A stretch of 55,932 nt of DNA from Halolacustris sp051744345 (GCA_051744345.1 JBNJCW010000004.1:1-55932); one strand, 5' to 3'. Positions 15,125 to 24,507 are shown, counted from the first letter of the stretch. Numbers and translations: made by a program. The notes: generated by a model not told the origin, from the sequence alone.

Positions 15125-17379
15125 CTGTAGAGCATATGGTAGAGGTAGTAGTTGGCCATAACCTTCTTTACATAATCCCTGGTTTCATCATAGGGTATGT
15201 TTTCAACAAATTCGTATATGTCTTTGTCGCCCCATCTTGAAATCCAGCCGGCCATGGCCCCCGGCCCTCCGTTATAGGCTCCGGATGCGTAGTATTTATT
15301 GCCGTCAAAATTATCCAGCTGATCCCGTAAGTAAGAGGCGCCCATCATTATGCTTTTCTCCGGGTTATAAAGCTGCTCTACATGGAAGTTGTCCATACCC
15401 AGCTTCTGGGCAATTCCCTGGCCGGTGGCAGGCATTATCTGCATAAGGCCCCTGGCTCCCGCAAATGAGCTTACCTCAGGCTGGAACCTGCTTTCCTGCC
15501 TCATAACCGCCAGTATAAACAGGGGGTCTACATCAAACTTCTGGCCGTATTCTTCCACCATTTCCCGGTAGCCGTAAGGGTAGAGCAGGTAATGGTAGTA
15601 ATCTTTGTACTGGCCTTCCAGCCCGTACCTTAAGTTCCTCTGGTTTCGGGCCAGCATGCTTATGCTGTTATTGTAATCCTGTGATTGGTAAAACAGGGTA
15701 GAGAGTATCAGGATGCTGACAGGGTCTTTTTCCATTTCATCCTGGCCTGCTTCTATTTCTGCCGATGCGCTGCCAAAGATTTCTATCCTCAATAGTTCAA
15801 GCGCCTTGTTTATATGTGGGGGGATGACTTCATCATTGTTCTCATTGCCTTCAAGCGGGTTGTAGACCTCGGGGAGCACTTCATCGATTTGTGGATTAAA
15901 GGGGCTGGCTGAACGGTCTATGGGAGGTATTTCCGTGTAAATACCCTTATCCTCCAGTATTTTCTGGGATACAAAGGTGTAGTAGGAATAGGAGCTTAAG
16001 GATATTATCTTTTCAAAAAGCTCTGCGGCCTGTTCCGTCTGTTCCTTATTGGCCAGGCATTTAGCCTGCCAGAAAAGGCCTTTCTCCTCCAGTTCAGTAC
16101 TTTTAAAAGAAGATGCCATATTGGCAAATATCTCTTGGGCCCTGCTGTAACCTCCGGTACTGTAATATATCCAGCCAAGCTCCCACAAAACCTCACCCAG
16201 GCGGTCTCCGTTGGGGTATTCTTCAACCACCCGGTTGTAGTTTTCAATAGCTTTGTCCAGCTGGTCATCAAAGAAATAAATCCTTCCTATGCGGTATAGG
16301 GCATCGTCGCTCAGGTTACTCTGGGGGTACTGGTCTACCAGATTCTGGTAGTAGGAGACTGCCTGGCCGCTGTTGCCCAGATTGGTTTCTGCTCTTGCCA
16401 GAAAATAGAGGGCATCATCTCCGATACCTGTTCCCTGTGAAGACTGGTATGCGGATAAGAGGTGATCCCGGGCCTGCCCGTAATCCCTTAAATTGTAATA
16501 GCACATTCCCATCCTGAACAATACATTAGCCTCAAGCTGGCTGCTTATCTGGTAGTTTTCCAGAATATGGTTCAGCTGGCTTATTGCATTGTGATACTGG
16601 TAGTCGTAGAAAAATTCCAGTGCCCGGTCAAAAACCTGGTCAGCAGAAGGAACGAAAGGTTCCATATCATGGGCATCTGTAAGCCTTTCCAGGCTGATGT
16701 ATGCAATACCTGCATACTCATTGGTAGGATAGTCAAGCCATACTTTGCTGTAGTTGTGGTAAGCCTCTTGCAGTTTTGTATTTTTTTCCTGGCACAGGGC
16801 CAGCTGGAACAGGCAGTAACCGGCATAATCGGACTGGGGATAGCTTTCATAAAAGTCCTGGTACAGATCTTCCGCCCTGCTGTAATTTTCCCGGATAAAA
16901 TAAAGGTCTGCATATTCCAGAGCCGCCTTTTCTGCCCAGATGCTGCGGGGATGGTCCCCTAAAAGCAGGGAGTAGTATTCCTCTGAGAGGGAATATTTCT
17001 GCTGCATAAGCAGGCCTTTGGCAAGGTAATAGAAGATATGGTCCTGGAGTATATGGTAGGAATCCTTTATCCTTTCAAGATAGAACTGGGACTGCAGGTA
17101 CCGGCCTTCTTCGAAATAGTCCACTCCCTTTTTAAAATAATCCCTCTGGGTTTGGGTATCCATCTCCAGCTCCTCTTCAGGGCCTTCCCCGGGAATGGGT
17201 TTTTCCTCAGGGGTGATGGTTTCCACAGGCTCCTGCTCTATTTCTTCATTCTCTTCTTCGTTGAAATCTCCGGCAGGCTCAGGCCGGCCGGCTGTTTCGC
17301 CGATTGCAAAACAGGAAGAAAACAAAAAAACCAGCACCAGCAGCATAATGGGTATGTATAAATGTTTTTTAAAATCCAT
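15121..17379 (-). CDS. TPR-repeat lipoprotein with lytic transglycosylase (SLT) domain
   Basis: 752 residues. A lipoprotein signal peptide ends in LFSSC (Cys23), followed by an acidic, Pro/Glu-rich linker (30-75). Residues 80-460 are many tetratricopeptide-type repeats (for example ALYRIGRIYFFDDQLDKAIENY). The SLT domain runs from about 604, with catalytic Glu629 in VMRQESRF, then GARGLMQIMPATG and the AYNGGPG loop. It should cleave peptidoglycan between N-acetylmuramic acid and N-acetylglucosamine outside the membrane, with the TPR part binding partners. GGGAG precedes the ATG. It is transcribed divergently from the PAS/GGDEF gene. The presence of SLT says little about outer-membrane status. 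Confidence 0.92.
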   Translation of the reverse strand: MDFKKHLYIPIMLLVLVFLFSSCFAIGETAGRPEPAGDFNEEENEEIEQEPVETITPEEKPIPGEGPEEELEMDTQTQRDYFKKGVDYFEEGRYLQSQFYLERIKDSYHILQDHIFYYLAKGLLMQQKYSLSEEYYSLLLGDHPRSIWAEKAALEYADLYFIRENYSRAEDLYQDFYESYPQSDYAGYCLFQLALCQEKNTKLQEAYHNYSKVWLDYPTNEYAGIAYISLERLTDAHDMEPFVPSADQVFDRALEFFYDYQYHNAISQLNHILENYQISSQLEANVLFRMGMCYYNLRDYGQARDHLLSAYQSSQGTGIGDDALYFLARAETNLGNSGQAVSYYQNLVDQYPQSNLSDDALYRIGRIYFFDDQLDKAIENYNRVVEEYPNGDRLGEVLWELGWIYYSTGGYSRAQEIFANMASSFKSTELEEKGLFWQAKCLANKEQTEQAAELFEKIISLSSYSYYTFVSQKILEDKGIYTEIPPIDRSASPFNPQIDEVLPEVYNPLEGNENNDEVIPPHINKALELLRIEIFGSASAEIEAGQDEMEKDPVSILILSTLFYQSQDYNNSISMLARNQRNLRYGLEGQYKDYYHYLLYPYGYREMVEEYGQKFDVDPLFILAVMRQESRFQPEVSSFAGARGLMQIMPATGQGIAQKLGMDNFHVEQLYNPEKSIMMGASYLRDQLDNFDGNKYYASGAYNGGPGAMAGWISRWGDKDIYEFVENIPYDETRDYVKKVMANYYLYHMLYS

Positions 17380-17410
17380 CTCCCTTTCCCCGATTCCTTT
17401 CTGCTTAGAT

Positions 17411-17438
17411 TTTATAATCTAACCGATTGATAATGCAA
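17411..17438 (-). promoter_or_regulatory. Promoter of the transglycosylase gene
   Basis: On the minus strand: TTGCAT (17438-17433), 16 bases, TATAAA (17416-17411), with the start point near 17404 and a leader of about 25 bases. It overlaps the opposing promoter at 17427-17455, so the two genes may compete for polymerase. Confidence 0.5.
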
Positions 17439-17455
17439 ATAATATAGATTATTGT
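17427..17455 (+). promoter_or_regulatory. Promoter of the PAS/GGDEF/HD-GYP gene
   Basis: TTGATA at 17427-17432, 17 bases, TATTGT at 17450-17455. The start point would be near 17462, leaving only about 10 bases before the ATG at 17472. AAAAGG lies close to that ATG, so the leader is very short. Confidence 0.45.
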
Positions 17456-17471
17456 GTTAAAATAAAAGGCT

Positions 17472-19976
17472 ATGGAAAACAAAAAATTAAACGCAGGCCT
17501 GGAGCATGTCTTTGACTGCCTGGATATATGGATTAGCGTCGCAGATAAAAATTTAAACATGGTTATATGGAACCGGAAAGCAGAAGAGCAAAGCGGTTAT
17601 CCCAGGCAGGCGGTGCTGGGGAGCCAAAAAGCGTGGGAGCTGCTTTATCCGGATAAAGATTACCGCAAAAAAGTAAAGGACAAACTATCCCTGGCCGCCG
17701 GAGGCAGGGGCCGGGAGAGTGTGGATACTGCTGCGGTAACCCGGAAAAATCTGCCCAAGCCGGTATCCTGGAGGCCTGTAAAGGTAGAAGGGAACCGCAC
17801 CCGGGGCATGTTTTTAGTGGGAACGGATATAACTGACAGAAAGGTCCTGAGGGCTTTAGCCGAAAGCGAGCAGAAGTTCAAGCTTTTTTCCGACCACCTT
17901 CCGGGTGCAGCGTATATCAAAACCACAGAAGGGCGCTATATTTTCTTTAATGAGTATTTCAGAAAAAATTTTGGCTGGGATACCTCCACTCTTCTGGGGA
18001 AGAATAATGAAGGAATATGGCCTCCGGACATTGCCGGGCAGCTGAAGGAAAATGACTCTGAAGTGCTTTCCAAAAACGAGGCTATGGTTTTTGAAGAGAC
18101 TGTAAAAATAGGCGGCAGAAAAAGGACATTTATAAGCTACAAGTTTCCCATTCCCTCCCCTCAGGGCACCATGCTGGGAGGCATATCCCTGGATATAACC
18201 GGCAGAAAGAGTATGGAAAGCCAGCTTGAAAAAAGCCGCAGAAAATATGAAGAAACCCTCAAGCTCCTTCCCGATATCATATTTGAAACTGATGCCGGAG
18301 GAAGGTTAACCTACCTGAACCGTGCGGGCAAAAATGTGCTGGGCAAAGATATTTCTGCAGGCACAGGGCTGCTGGATGTGGTGGCCGAAGGAGACAGGGC
18401 AAGGGTAGAGAAGGCCTTTCGGGCTATAACAGGGGGCAGGCAAAAAGAACCCCTCCTGCTTAAGTTCGAGGTTGTGGGCGCAGGCGGCAAAAGAATGCCG
18501 GCCGTAGGCCGTATTGGCGCCATTGAAAGCGGTGCAGGAGAAATTGAAGGAGCCAGGGGGGTTCTGGTGGATATAAGCGAGCTCAAGGAAAAGGAGCGGG
18601 ACCTGCAGGAGAGCGAGGAGAGGTACCGGAGCCTTTTTGATAATTCAAGGGACGGCATATACATCAGCACCATGGACGGCAGGTATGTGGACGCAAACCC
18701 GGCCCTGGTAAGAATGCTGGGATACGGCAGCAAGAAAGAGCTTGTCAGAAGGAATATATCCACAGATATATATGCAGATAGGAGCAAGAGGCCTTCTGCT
18801 GAAGAAAGGGAGAGGCCTTTTGAGGTAAGGCTGAGGAAAAAGGACGGCAAAACCATATGGGTGGAAATCAGTTCAAGGGTCATATACAAGGAGGGCAGGC
18901 CTGCTTACTATCAGGGCATTGTCAGGGATATTAGCGAAAGGAAAAGGTATGAGAGGCAGCTCCGCTACAAGTCATTCCATGACAGCCTTACCGGTCTGTA
19001 TAACCGCGCTTATTTTGAAGAAGAATTAAAAAGGCTGGATAATAAGAGGCAGCTTCCTTTAAGCATAATAGTTGGGGATGTCAACAGCCTGAAGCTGGTA
19101 AATGATGCTTTCGGGCACAGGGAAGGGGACAAGCTGCTTAAAAAGGCTGCCAACATACTCAAAAAAGCCTGCAGGAGTGAGGACATTGTAGCCAGGTGGG
19201 GAGGAGATGAGTTTACTATACTGCTTCCGAAGACCTCGGAGAAGGCGGCAGATGAAGCCATGGGAAGGATAAAGGAGAATGCCAGCCAATGCTTTATTGG
19301 TTATGTGCCCATAAGCATTTCAGTGGGCAGGGCAACCAAAAAAAGGGATGCTGAAGAGGTAAGGGAGGTCATAAGGGAAGCGGAGAATAATATGTACAGG
19401 CAAAAACTTCTGGAGAAAAAAGATGTATCCGGTTTGGTTCTCCAGTCACTTAAAAAAGCCTTGTTTAAAAAAAGCCGTTTCAACCGGGAACATGCCGCCA
19501 GGGTCAAAAACATGGCCATATCCCTGGGGCAGGCCTTGGGCCTTTCAGAGAGGAAGCTTGATGAGCTGGCCCTCCTGTCAACCTTTCATGATATAGGCAA
19601 GATATCCGTAGATGAGAATATTTTAAATAAACAGGGACCGCTTACAGGGGAGGAGTGGAAGCAGGTAAAGAGGCATTCTGAAATTGGATACAATATTGCC
19701 GAGTCTACCCCCCAGCTTTCATGTATCGCGGAGGCAATACTTGCCCATCATGAAAGGTGGGACGGTAAGGGATACCCGCAGGGGCTTGCCGGAGAGCAGA
19801 TACCGGTTTCTTCAAGGATACTTTCACTGGTTGATGCCTATGATGTGGTGCATAAGGGCTGCAGGTATAAAAAGAAGTTAAGCAAAGAGCAATCAATAGC
19901 TGAGATTGAGGCAAATTCAGGCACGCAGTTTGATCCTCATCTGGTAGAGATATTTGTAGAAATACTGGAGGAATAG
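17472..19976 (+). CDS. Multi-PAS sensor with GGDEF and HD-GYP domains
   Basis: 834 residues, soluble, with no membrane helix. Four PAS domains (about 5-115, 120-245, 252-375 and 378-497) are followed by a GGDEF domain with an intact GGDEF at 577-581 and an HD-GYP domain with HD at 706-707 and HHERWDGKGYP at 759-769. Intact motifs predict both synthesis and hydrolysis of cyclic di-GMP, or a GGDEF that controls the phosphodiesterase by binding GTP. I see no RxxD inhibitory site just before GGDEF. The PAS array suggests sensing of redox state, a ligand or light. The first PAS contains YPRQAVLGSQKAWELLYPDKD, a common PAS pattern. The ATG has AAAAGG upstream. Confidence 0.92.
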   Translation: MENKKLNAGLEHVFDCLDIWISVADKNLNMVIWNRKAEEQSGYPRQAVLGSQKAWELLYPDKDYRKKVKDKLSLAAGGRGRESVDTAAVTRKNLPKPVSWRPVKVEGNRTRGMFLVGTDITDRKVLRALAESEQKFKLFSDHLPGAAYIKTTEGRYIFFNEYFRKNFGWDTSTLLGKNNEGIWPPDIAGQLKENDSEVLSKNEAMVFEETVKIGGRKRTFISYKFPIPSPQGTMLGGISLDITGRKSMESQLEKSRRKYEETLKLLPDIIFETDAGGRLTYLNRAGKNVLGKDISAGTGLLDVVAEGDRARVEKAFRAITGGRQKEPLLLKFEVVGAGGKRMPAVGRIGAIESGAGEIEGARGVLVDISELKEKERDLQESEERYRSLFDNSRDGIYISTMDGRYVDANPALVRMLGYGSKKELVRRNISTDIYADRSKRPSAEERERPFEVRLRKKDGKTIWVEISSRVIYKEGRPAYYQGIVRDISERKRYERQLRYKSFHDSLTGLYNRAYFEEELKRLDNKRQLPLSIIVGDVNSLKLVNDAFGHREGDKLLKKAANILKKACRSEDIVARWGGDEFTILLPKTSEKAADEAMGRIKENASQCFIGYVPISISVGRATKKRDAEEVREVIREAENNMYRQKLLEKKDVSGLVLQSLKKALFKKSRFNREHAARVKNMAISLGQALGLSERKLDELALLSTFHDIGKISVDENILNKQGPLTGEEWKQVKRHSEIGYNIAESTPQLSCIAEAILAHHERWDGKGYPQGLAGEQIPVSSRILSLVDAYDVVHKGCRYKKKLSKEQSIAEIEANSGTQFDPHLVEIFVEILEE

Positions 19977-20011
19977 ATTGTAATTTGTTTTATTTATATC
20001 GATTTTAGCAT

Positions 20012-20017
20012 TATAAT
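20012..20017 (+). promoter_or_regulatory. -10 box of the patatin gene; likely leaderless transcript
   Basis: A perfect TATAAT ends 6 bases before the ATG at 20024, so transcription should begin at or next to the start codon. The -35 side is weak (TTTATT at 19989-19994, 17-base spacer). No Shine-Dalgarno sequence exists upstream of the ATG. Confidence 0.5.
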
Positions 20018-20023
20018 TTTATC

Positions 20024-20905
20024 ATGATATTCAGGAAGAAAAAAATTGGGCTGGCTCTTTGCGGCGGTGCGGCCAGGGCGCTGTCCCATATAGGGGTGCT
20101 GAAGGTTCTGGATGAGCTGGGGGTAAAAATAGACGCTGTAAGCGGAACCAGCATGGGAGCAATCGTGGGCTCTTTTTACTGTTCCGGGGTGCCTTTGGAA
20201 GAGATTGAAGATTATGTCAACAGTATGGACTGGCGGAGCATCAGGATGTTCTCGGATATCACCCTCACCAAAATGGGGATAATAAATGGGAGGAAAGTGG
20301 AAAAAATCCTCAGCGGCTTTTTAAAAGGTAAAACATTTGAGCAATGCTGCCCCCAGTTCTGCTGTGTGGCTGTGGACATGTTAAAACAGGAGAGGGTGGT
20401 GCTAAGCTCGGGCAGCCTGGTGGATGCGGTAAGGGCTTCAATATCCATACCGGGGCTCTTTTCGCCGGTTACCCTGGATGATATGATACTGGTGGACGGG
20501 GGGGTCATTGAGCCTCTGCCTACCGAAGCTTTAAAAGATATATTTGATGTCGACATTATAATTGCGGTTGCTATTTCCACCTCCAGGCACAGGGATTTAA
20601 CCGATTACTACCAAAAAATCTCCAATATAGAAGAGGGTAACCGGTTCCTGGTTGCTTTAAAGAAGGCATTTGTAAGGCCCAGGACAAGGAAACATCCCCA
20701 TACATATGAAATACTTAATACCAGTTTCAATATAATACAGCGTGAATTGACCAGAAAATACTGCCAGCATGCGGATATAATAATTGAGCCGCAGGTAGGA
20801 GACTACGGCTTCTTTGAGTTTACCAAGGGCAGGGAGATAATGGAGAAGGGCCTGGCAGCTGCCCGGGAGAAAATCCCTGAAATTAAGAAAAAGCTCAATG
20901 TTTAG
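20024..20905 (+). CDS. Patatin-like phospholipase
   Basis: 293 residues, cytoplasmic, without signal peptide. The oxyanion segment LALCGGAARALSHIGVL, the nucleophile GTSMG (Ser43) and VDGGVIEPLP with Asp158 complete the Ser-Asp dyad of bacterial patatins (RssA-like). It is predicted to hydrolyse acyl esters of lipids; the true substrate is unknown. The start is forced because the patatin core begins at residue 7, yet there is no ribosome-binding site and a TATAAT box sits just upstream, which fits a leaderless mRNA. Its 3' end overlaps the convergent nadC by 11 bases. C-terminal residues 200-293 are a family-variable helical part. Confidence 0.9.
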   Translation: MIFRKKKIGLALCGGAARALSHIGVLKVLDELGVKIDAVSGTSMGAIVGSFYCSGVPLEEIEDYVNSMDWRSIRMFSDITLTKMGIINGRKVEKILSGFLKGKTFEQCCPQFCCVAVDMLKQERVVLSSGSLVDAVRASISIPGLFSPVTLDDMILVDGGVIEPLPTEALKDIFDVDIIIAVAISTSRHRDLTDYYQKISNIEEGNRFLVALKKAFVRPRTRKHPHTYEILNTSFNIIQRELTRKYCQHADIIIEPQVGDYGFFEFTKGREIMEKGLAAAREKIPEIKKKLNV

Positions 20906-21767
20906 GCAATTCAAACTCCATGGAAAAATCAGCCGCAGGGGCTGAATGGGTTATATAGCCGGTGGATATAAGGTCAATACCTGTCTGGCAGTACTCTTTC
21001 AGGTTGCCAAGGGTGATGTTCCCTGATACCTCTATGAGCGTTTCCTTCTTTGCCTTGCCCTTTATTTCCTTAACCGCTTCTCTTATCCGGCCGGGATCCA
21101 TATTATCCAGCATTATGATGTCTGCTTCTGCCTTAATGGCCTCTTTCAGCTGTTTGGCATCCTGGACCTCTACCTCTATCTTCAGGGTATGGGGGATTTT
21201 TGCTTTTATATTCCCTATCGCTTTGGCTATGCCCCCGGCTGCCCTTATGTGGTTGTCTTTTAGCATTACCCCGTCAAAAAGGCCGAAGCGATGATTGAAT
21301 CCGCCCCCTGTGCTTACTGCATACTTTTCAATGCTTCTCAATGTTGGCTTGGTCTTTCTGGTATCTGTAATTTTTACCCCCTGGGGGGAAGCTATTGAAC
21401 AAAATTTCCGGGTAAGGGTTGAGATTCCCGAAAGGTGCTGTATAAAATTCAGCGCAGACCGCTCTGCAGCCAGAAGGGAAGCGGTGGGTCCCTCGAGGTT
21501 GGCTGCTTTCTGCATGTTTTCGATTTTCTGGCCGTCCTCTTTTATCTTTTCCACCTCTATATCCCCATCAACCTGCATGAAGAGGCAGGCAGCTATATCC
21601 ATGCCGCAGAGGATAGCGCCTTCCTTTTGCTTGCATACAATATATGCAGTGCTCCTGTGGCCTGGAGGAAGCAGGTACCTGGTGGTTATGTCCCCAAAGC
21701 CCTGCAAGTCTTCAGAGAGGGTGCGCTTTATTAGTTCCATTACCTCATTTTTGGGTATTATTTCCAT
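20895..21767 (-). CDS. nadC: Nicotinate-nucleotide pyrophosphorylase (quinolinate phosphoribosyltransferase)
   Basis: 290 residues, typical length. It converts quinolinate and phosphoribosyl diphosphate to nicotinate mononucleotide, with release of CO2. Seen: LLAAERSALNFIQHLSGIST, ITDTRKTKPTLRSIEKYAV and GGGFNHRFGLFDGVMLKDNH, all diagnostic, and EVEVQDAKQLKEA and IMLDNMDPGRIREAV from the barrel. A strong ribosome-binding site (AGGAGG) precedes the ATG, which lies inside the 3' end of nadB (23-base overlap). It is the last gene of the nadA-nadB-nadC operon and converges on the patatin gene. Confidence 0.96.
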   Translation of the reverse strand: MEIIPKNEVMELIKRTLSEDLQGFGDITTRYLLPPGHRSTAYIVCKQKEGAILCGMDIAACLFMQVDGDIEVEKIKEDGQKIENMQKAANLEGPTASLLAAERSALNFIQHLSGISTLTRKFCSIASPQGVKITDTRKTKPTLRSIEKYAVSTGGGFNHRFGLFDGVMLKDNHIRAAGGIAKAIGNIKAKIPHTLKIEVEVQDAKQLKEAIKAEADIIMLDNMDPGRIREAVKEIKGKAKKETLIEVSGNITLGNLKEYCQTGIDLISTGYITHSAPAADFSMEFELPKH

Positions 21768-23412
21768 CTCCTACCTCCTGGAATGTAATTTTATCTTTTT
21801 GAAGCAGTATATGTTTTTTCCAGTTTTTATCATCTGTGTCCGGAAAGTCATTCCTCTGGTGGGTTCCCCTGCTTTCTTTCCTAAGTGAAGCAGCTTTAAT
21901 TATCAGGGAAGAAACGGTGAGCATATTGGCCAGCTCAACCTTCCTTTTGTCCGGCTGGTTGTAAAGATTATGGCTGGTTAAATGGTTTTTAACAAAATAG
22001 GCTGCCTCTTTTAAGCCCTGGCCGTCTCTGGAGATGCCTGCCTTCTCACTCATGGTTTTCCTCAGTGTGGTTATAGGGGTCTCGGTATCTTCTTCTTTTG
22101 CTTTCTTAAGGCTGGGGTTGCAGCCTGGGCCAAGGGCGTTTTCTATCTGGCCTTCTATTTTCCTGTCTGCTTTTTTACCCTGATTTAATTTCCTGTTAAT
22201 CTGCCTGTAGATATTCCATCCGTATACCAGCCCTTCTATCAGTGAATTTGAGGCTAAGCGGTTTGCTCCGTGGGCACCCGTTGCAGAAACTTCCCCGCAT
22301 GAATAGAGGCCCTCAATGGTGGTAAGGCCTTCATAGTCTGTTTTTATGCCTCCATTCATGTAATGGGCTGCAGGGGATACCTTGATAAGGTCCCTGGTGA
22401 GGTTCAGGCCGTTTTCCTTCAGTTTGAAAAATATATTGGGAAACCTCACCTTGAGCATGCTGGGCGGCAGATGGGTGGCATCTATATAGACAAAATTGCA
22501 TTTTGTCTCTTTCATTACCTTTACCATTTCCTTTACCACTATATCCCTGGGAGCAAGCTCGGCCCTGGGGTGGGCATCTTCCATAAAGCGGTTACCCTTG
22601 CAGTCCCTCAAGTAAGCCCCTTCGCCCCTTAATGCTTCGCTTATTAAAAAAAGACTGCCGTCTTTGGTCCTAAAAACGGTGGGGTGAAACTGGATAAATT
22701 CTATATCCATTATGGCTGCTCCGGCGCGGTAGGCCATGGCCACCCCGTCCCCGGTGGAGATATCGGGATTGGTGGTAAGCTCATAAATCTGGCCTATCCC
22801 CCCGCTGGCAAGAACCGTATATGAGCAAGGGTGTATCTCCATCCGGCCGGTTGCCAGGTTAAGGCCGGTTATACCTATGCACCTGTTATTGAAGGTGAGT
22901 ATATCCAGGACAAAGTAATTGGGAAAAAATTGGATTCCTTTCAGGGTCCGGGAGTGCTTAACCAGCTTCTTTTCTATTTCCTCTCCGGTAGCATCGCCGC
23001 CGGCATGAAGTACGCGGGGATAACTGTGCCCCCCTTCGGTGGTGAGGCTGATCTCACCTCCGGATATATCAAAATTTATCCCCAGCTCTATAAGTTTTTC
23101 AATCATCCTGGGGGCATTTTTTACCAGTATCTCTACTGCCTTGGGGTCACAGAGGCCCTGGCCGGCAACCATGGTATCCTGGTAATGGTTTTTCCAGAAG
23201 TCCGGTTTTTTTATTGCTGCTGCTATGCCGCCCTGTGCATACCAGGTGGTCGATTCCCTGAGGGAGCTCTTGGTAAGCACCTTTATCCGGTGCCGGCGGG
23301 AAAGCCTTATGGCGGTTGAGAGGCCTGCAATTCCGCTGCCTATTATGATGCAGTCACACGGCTCTGCAATTTTTATGCTTCTGCTGGGGGCTATAACATA
23401 TCTTGGTACCAT
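21745..23412 (-). CDS. nadB: L-aspartate oxidase
   Basis: 555 residues. A FAD enzyme that oxidises aspartate to iminoaspartate for quinolinate synthesis. The FAD-binding CIIIGSGIAGLSTAIRLS lies at about 20-37. STTWYAQGGIAAA, RVLHAGGDATGEEIEKKL, IEFIQFHPT, SEALRGEGAYLRD and TGAHGANRLASNSLIEGLV follow the family order, with the helical C-terminal domain after about 430. In anaerobes fumarate is the likely electron acceptor, and a fumarase is encoded elsewhere in this window. nadA's stop and this start share one base (TAATG), so translation is coupled; no clear ribosome-binding site is present. Confidence 0.95.
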   Translation of the reverse strand: MVPRYVIAPSRSIKIAEPCDCIIIGSGIAGLSTAIRLSRRHRIKVLTKSSLRESTTWYAQGGIAAAIKKPDFWKNHYQDTMVAGQGLCDPKAVEILVKNAPRMIEKLIELGINFDISGGEISLTTEGGHSYPRVLHAGGDATGEEIEKKLVKHSRTLKGIQFFPNYFVLDILTFNNRCIGITGLNLATGRMEIHPCSYTVLASGGIGQIYELTTNPDISTGDGVAMAYRAGAAIMDIEFIQFHPTVFRTKDGSLFLISEALRGEGAYLRDCKGNRFMEDAHPRAELAPRDIVVKEMVKVMKETKCNFVYIDATHLPPSMLKVRFPNIFFKLKENGLNLTRDLIKVSPAAHYMNGGIKTDYEGLTTIEGLYSCGEVSATGAHGANRLASNSLIEGLVYGWNIYRQINRKLNQGKKADRKIEGQIENALGPGCNPSLKKAKEEDTETPITTLRKTMSEKAGISRDGQGLKEAAYFVKNHLTSHNLYNQPDKRKVELANMLTVSSLIIKAASLRKESRGTHQRNDFPDTDDKNWKKHILLQKDKITFQEVGDGNNTQK

Positions 23413-24326
23413 TATTTTACTGCCAGCATCCTGTCAATAGCTTTTCTGGCCCTGTCCATTATTTCCTTGTCCAGAACAATTTTGTACTGCTGCTCTTCAA
23501 GGGACCAGAGGATTTTTTCCAGGTTGGTCCGCTTCATATTAGGGCAGATGCTTCTGGAGGATGCGGGATAGAATATTTTTTGGGGGTTCTCTTTTTTGAG
23601 CCGGTGTATGATTCCGGTTTCGGTGCCAATGATAAACTCTTTCCTGCTGGATTTTTTAACATAATCCAGTATTCCGCCTGTGCTGGCTACCTTGTCTGCT
23701 ACCTCGATAACATCCGGCGGAGATTCGGGATGGACAATTACCACTGCATCCAGATGCTCCCTTTTAAGTTTCAGGATTTGTTTTGCGCTGATTACCACAT
23801 GGGTCGGGCAGTAACCGTTCCACAGTATCATTTCCCTTCCTGTCCGGGACTGCACATAGCTTCCCAGATACTTGTCGGGTATAAAAATTATCTTCTTGTC
23901 CTGGAGGATGGTCTTTACTATTTTTTCTGCATTGGAGGAAGTGCAGCATATATCGCTTAATGCCTTTACCTCGGCGGTTGAATTTACATAGCAAACCACT
24001 ACCGCATCAGGGTACTTCTGCTTGAGCTCCTTAAGCTGGTCTGCATTTATCATATCCGCCATGGGGCATCCGCTGGATTTATCGGGAAGGAGCACCATTT
24101 TCTGGGGGGAGAGTATCTTGGCAGTTTCGGCCATAAAGTTTACCCCGCAGAATACAATTATGTCTTTTTCGGTACGGGAAGCCTGTATGCTGAGCTGCAG
24201 GGAATCTCCCACAAAGTCTGCTATATCCTGCACCTCGCCTATCTGGTAGTTGTGGGCAAGTATTACTGCGTTCTTTTTTTGTTTTAGCCTGGTTATCCTG
24301 GTGGATAACTCTAATTCATTATTCAC
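23412..24326 (-). CDS. nadA: Quinolinate synthase
   Basis: 304 residues, the short NadA type. It condenses iminoaspartate with dihydroxyacetone phosphate to quinolinate using a 4Fe-4S cluster. The three expected Cys are visible: C60 in VFCGVNFMAE, the Cys in WNGYCPTHVV and the Cys in SICPNMKRTNLEKIL. LAHNYQIGEVQDIADFVGDSL is the substrate-binding N-terminus, here quoted in part. It is the first gene of the nadABC operon. Its promoter region is shared with the divergent Rrf2 gene and carries a copy of the repeat found in the Rrf2 leader, so Fe-S-linked control is possible. Confidence 0.96.
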   Translation of the reverse strand: MNNELELSTRITRLKQKKNAVILAHNYQIGEVQDIADFVGDSLQLSIQASRTEKDIIVFCGVNFMAETAKILSPQKMVLLPDKSSGCPMADMINADQLKELKQKYPDAVVVCYVNSTAEVKALSDICCTSSNAEKIVKTILQDKKIIFIPDKYLGSYVQSRTGREMILWNGYCPTHVVISAKQILKLKREHLDAVVIVHPESPPDVIEVADKVASTGGILDYVKKSSRKEFIIGTETGIIHRLKKENPQKIFYPASSRSICPNMKRTNLEKILWSLEEQQYKIVLDKEIMDRARKAIDRMLAVK

Positions 24327-24347
24327 AATTTAAAATAAATAAGTGTA

Positions 24348-24381
24348 AATAGTATTAGTTATTTTAAACTAACCGGGACAA
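24348..24381 (-). promoter_or_regulatory. nadABC promoter with overlapping repeat
   Basis: On the minus strand: TTGTCC (24381-24376), 18 bases, TAATAC (24357-24352), with the start point near 24345. The -10 box lies inside AATACTATT (24356-24348), the same 9-mer that occurs in the leader of the divergent Rrf2 regulator. Confidence 0.45.
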
Positions 24382-24472
24382 AATTTAAATAAGGTAATTG
24401 GCTCCCCGGCTATCTTTTTTAAAATTTTACCATAAATAGGAGGTGTTGACAGCTTTTATCCGCTTTTGCCTC

Positions 24473-24500
24473 TTGACATAAGAATTAACCCCTTTATAAT
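24473..24500 (+). promoter_or_regulatory. Near-consensus promoter of the Rrf2 gene
   Basis: TTGACA at 24473-24478, 16 bases, TATAAT at 24495-24500: the best promoter in the window. Transcription should begin near 24507, about 39 bases before the ATG. Confidence 0.8.
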
Positions 24501-24507
24501 TCCTAGC

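Noticed and set aside
18311..18889. A 192-codon open frame antisense to the PAS/GGDEF gene
   Set aside because: It mirrors the codon pattern of the real gene, is Ser/Leu-rich in a shadow-like way, and has no ribosome-binding site. The same holds for other long antisense frames, for example 9823-10413 and 42499-43029.
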